A DNA stretch of 25,750 nt from JANQLU01 sp964434955 (GTDB lineage Bacteria; Planctomycetota; Planctomycetia; Pirellulales; Pirellulaceae), in the NCBI GenBank assembly GCA_964434955.1, contig CAYSXI010000066.1:1-25750 (forward strand). The letters are read 5' to 3'. Shown piece after piece: positions 24,478 to 25,750 of the stretch. Position numbers and translations under genes: made by a program. Under the pieces are notes generated by a model, which saw only the letters and a list, made by a program, of their open reading frames with translations, was not told the origin of the DNA and ran no database searches. The number at the start of each line of letters is the position of its first letter. Position 1 is the first letter of the stretch.

Positions 24478-24489
24478 GCGGGCCCGCCT
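24476..24489. terminator. GC-rich palindrome between convergent genes
   Basis: AGGCGGGCCCGCCT is a perfect 14-nt palindrome whose first two bases belong to the TAG stop of the 194-aa gene. As RNA it can form a 5-bp stem with a GGCC loop in either direction. There is no T run, so it may act as a pause or transcript-end hairpin rather than a full terminator. Confidence 0.35.
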
Positions 24490-24519
24490 TGGAATGAAGC
24501 ATGGCAAATCGAGTTGCCG

Positions 24520-24930
24520 TCAAAGCTGTTCAACGCGGTTGAACTTGGTCGGTTTTCGATTTTTGAACGTGTCGGCATTTTGGCCATTCAGATGGCGAGT
24601 GGATTTTTTTGTCGCCTCGAAATAACTGCCATCGATTGACACCAGTTCGTACGTGACGGTGTAGCCAATTTTGTCTTCTTCGTCGACCGTCAACTCAAGT
24701 ACTTTACCTTCAAGCTTCCAATATCCGGTTTGCACGATTGGATCCTGCCCGGCAACCACCTCGACGCTTCGATCCAGGGACCCGTCCTTGTGCAAGTGAT
24801 ACACAACGCCCAAGTCATCTTCCCAAACTCCAACCAGCCGTTCGCTTTTGGAAGGACCACAGCCGACGCAAAGCAAAACGGCTGCACCCAGAAAAGCTAC
24901 CCAACAACTTGATCGACTGTGAGGTTTCAT
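24520..24930 (-). CDS. Small predicted lipoprotein, unknown function
   Basis: The product has 136 residues from the ATG at 24930; an in-frame alternative start at 24993 would place extra residues before the signal sequence. The N-terminus is basic, then hydrophobic (CWVAFLGAAVLLCVGC) with the lipobox LCVGC, so the mature protein begins at a lipidated Cys. The rest is a small beta-rich domain: LVGVWEDDLGVVYHLHKDGS, TGYWKLEGKVLELTVDE and SIDGSYFEATKKS, similar in pattern to lipocalin-like or copy-number-type small domains (WxxD...YWK). I cannot name the family. It should be anchored in a membrane facing the periplasm. Confidence 0.72.
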   Translation of the reverse strand: MKPHSRSSCWVAFLGAAVLLCVGCGPSKSERLVGVWEDDLGVVYHLHKDGSLDRSVEVVAGQDPIVQTGYWKLEGKVLELTVDEEDKIGYTVTYELVSIDGSYFEATKKSTRHLNGQNADTFKNRKPTKFNRVEQL

Positions 24931-25116
24931 GTTCTTTTCTGCTTTCAATTCAAAGGTACGAAGAACTTGGGGTTGTTTTGATTGGACCGTCACCGGTGTC
25001 GCGGCGTTTCTCTAATTTTTCGGACGAAGTTCATCGTCGTATTCTAACTGTTGTCAGGAATTTGGAGTTGGGTTTGTCAGCCCCGACGAATCAAAATCAT
25101 GAAAAATTTCTTAGCT

Positions 25117-25750
25117 TCAAAATAATTCTGGGAACAACAAGAGAAGGAATACAAAGACAAACGTCGCTGGGGCAGCCCATAGGTTGACCGGGTGGATTTG
25201 GCCGTCGACAAATCGATCTCGCAAGGCGGGAACTAGCAGCAAGATTGCAAAGGTTCCCAGAAAACCAATCGGCTCCGGCAGGAATCGAAAGACCTCGAAT
25301 TGAGACAGCCTGGCGAGGCCTGGAGTTGTCAAAACCACCGACGTGAGAAGCATCCATCGCTTATGAGACTCGGGTCTGGAACGAAGAAGCATACCAACAA
25401 GCCCAAGCCCGGCAAACGTCGCAAACAACAGCAGGTCACGAGCAATTTGAGCGCGATGTTTGAGTGAACCGAGTAATTCGGCGTCCGCTTCACCCGCGGC
25501 GACTTGTCGTGGAAGCGCTCCAATCGCAACGGGAACGCCCAAAATAAAAATAATCGCGAGCAGAAACCATCCCGCATGGCCAACAAGGAAGTGTTTTCTC
25601 GAGAAGCCGAATTTCAAAAAGGTGGCCTGGAGGATCAAGATGAAAAACCAGCCGGTTGAGGCCAATCCATGAACCACAAGAGTCCAGTTCAGTCCCTTTT
25701 CCCGAAACACCGGCCTGGCAAAAAAAGTTGGGCCAAACCCTAACAACACG
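25117..25750 (-). CDS. Multi-TM membrane protein of unknown function (cut by right edge)
   Basis: At least 210 residues on the minus strand; the frame is open to the right edge. A GTG lies at 25749, but the true start probably lies outside. Six or so hydrophobic segments are visible. Conserved-looking features are LGFGPTFFARPVF, VVHGLASTGWFFILILQATF, HAGWFLLAIIFILGVPVAIG and HKRWMLLTSVVLTTPGLARL. The spaced histidines in membrane segments recall an uncharacterised bacterial family that may bind haem or a metal; this is a pattern resemblance only. It lies upstream of the lipoprotein gene on the same strand with a 186-nt gap. Confidence 0.7.
   Translation of the reverse strand, partial: VLLGFGPTFFARPVFREKGLNWTLVVHGLASTGWFFILILQATFLKFGFSRKHFLVGHAGWFLLAIIFILGVPVAIGALPRQVAAGEADAELLGSLKHRAQIARDLLLFATFAGLGLVGMLLRSRPESHKRWMLLTSVVLTTPGLARLSQFEVFRFLPEPIGFLGTFAILLLVPALRDRFVDGQIHPVNLWAAPATFVFVFLLLLFPELF

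Noticed and set aside
1..25750. CRISPR arrays, insertion sequences, prophage or toxin-antitoxin modules
   Set aside because: No direct-repeat arrays, transposase or integrase motifs, terminal inverted repeats with target duplications, or paired toxin/antitoxin frames were seen on either strand.

Overview
The window looks like chromosomal DNA from a planctomycete, most likely a Pirellulaceae-like lineage. This rests on protein character rather than a marker gene: an ABC-2 permease fused to a CPBP protease, an NHLRC2-like thioredoxin/NHL protein with a signal peptide, a divergent DnaA ending in GGRSHSTV, and several small proteins I can only place as planctomycete-type unknowns. Base composition is near 50% GC and even throughout. 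I see no rRNA, tRNA, CRISPR array, insertion sequence, phage gene or sign of recent transfer.

Layout. 1-929 (-): N-terminal part of a secreted or periplasmic TPR protein cut by the left edge. 1183-5848 (+): a membrane-anchored RedB-like thioredoxin-fold protein, a multi-TM sensor histidine kinase 7 nt downstream, then a secreted thioredoxin/NHL protein. 5906-7908 (+): PolX (polymerase X plus PHP domains) and a 73-residue two-TM protein. 7982-10807 (-): an S9 prolyl-oligopeptidase-like enzyme. 10972-12330 (-): an AAA+ ATPase with a winged-helix-like N-terminus. 12616-15641 (+): a NatA-like ABC ATPase overlapping the permease/CPBP fusion by ATGA. 15748-16956 (+): an amidohydrolase, converging on 16972-19139 (-), a cysteine-synthase-family enzyme and a THUMP-like methyltransferase that also overlap by ATGA.

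19195-24477 (+): a 136-aa unknown, a 240-aa unknown, dnaA, and two membrane proteins of unknown function. 24520-25750 (-): a small lipoprotein and a multi-TM protein cut by the right edge.

Most of the window is housekeeping and conserved-unknown content; no defence or mobile system is evident. The points most worth following are the dnaA leader (a strong sigma70-type promoter, a perfect 9-1-9 palindrome, a 10-codon micro-ORF ending 5 nt before the chosen start, and a hairpin at the ribosome-binding region), the ABC/protease fusion, the RedB-like/kinase pair, and several hairpins that begin at or span stop codons.
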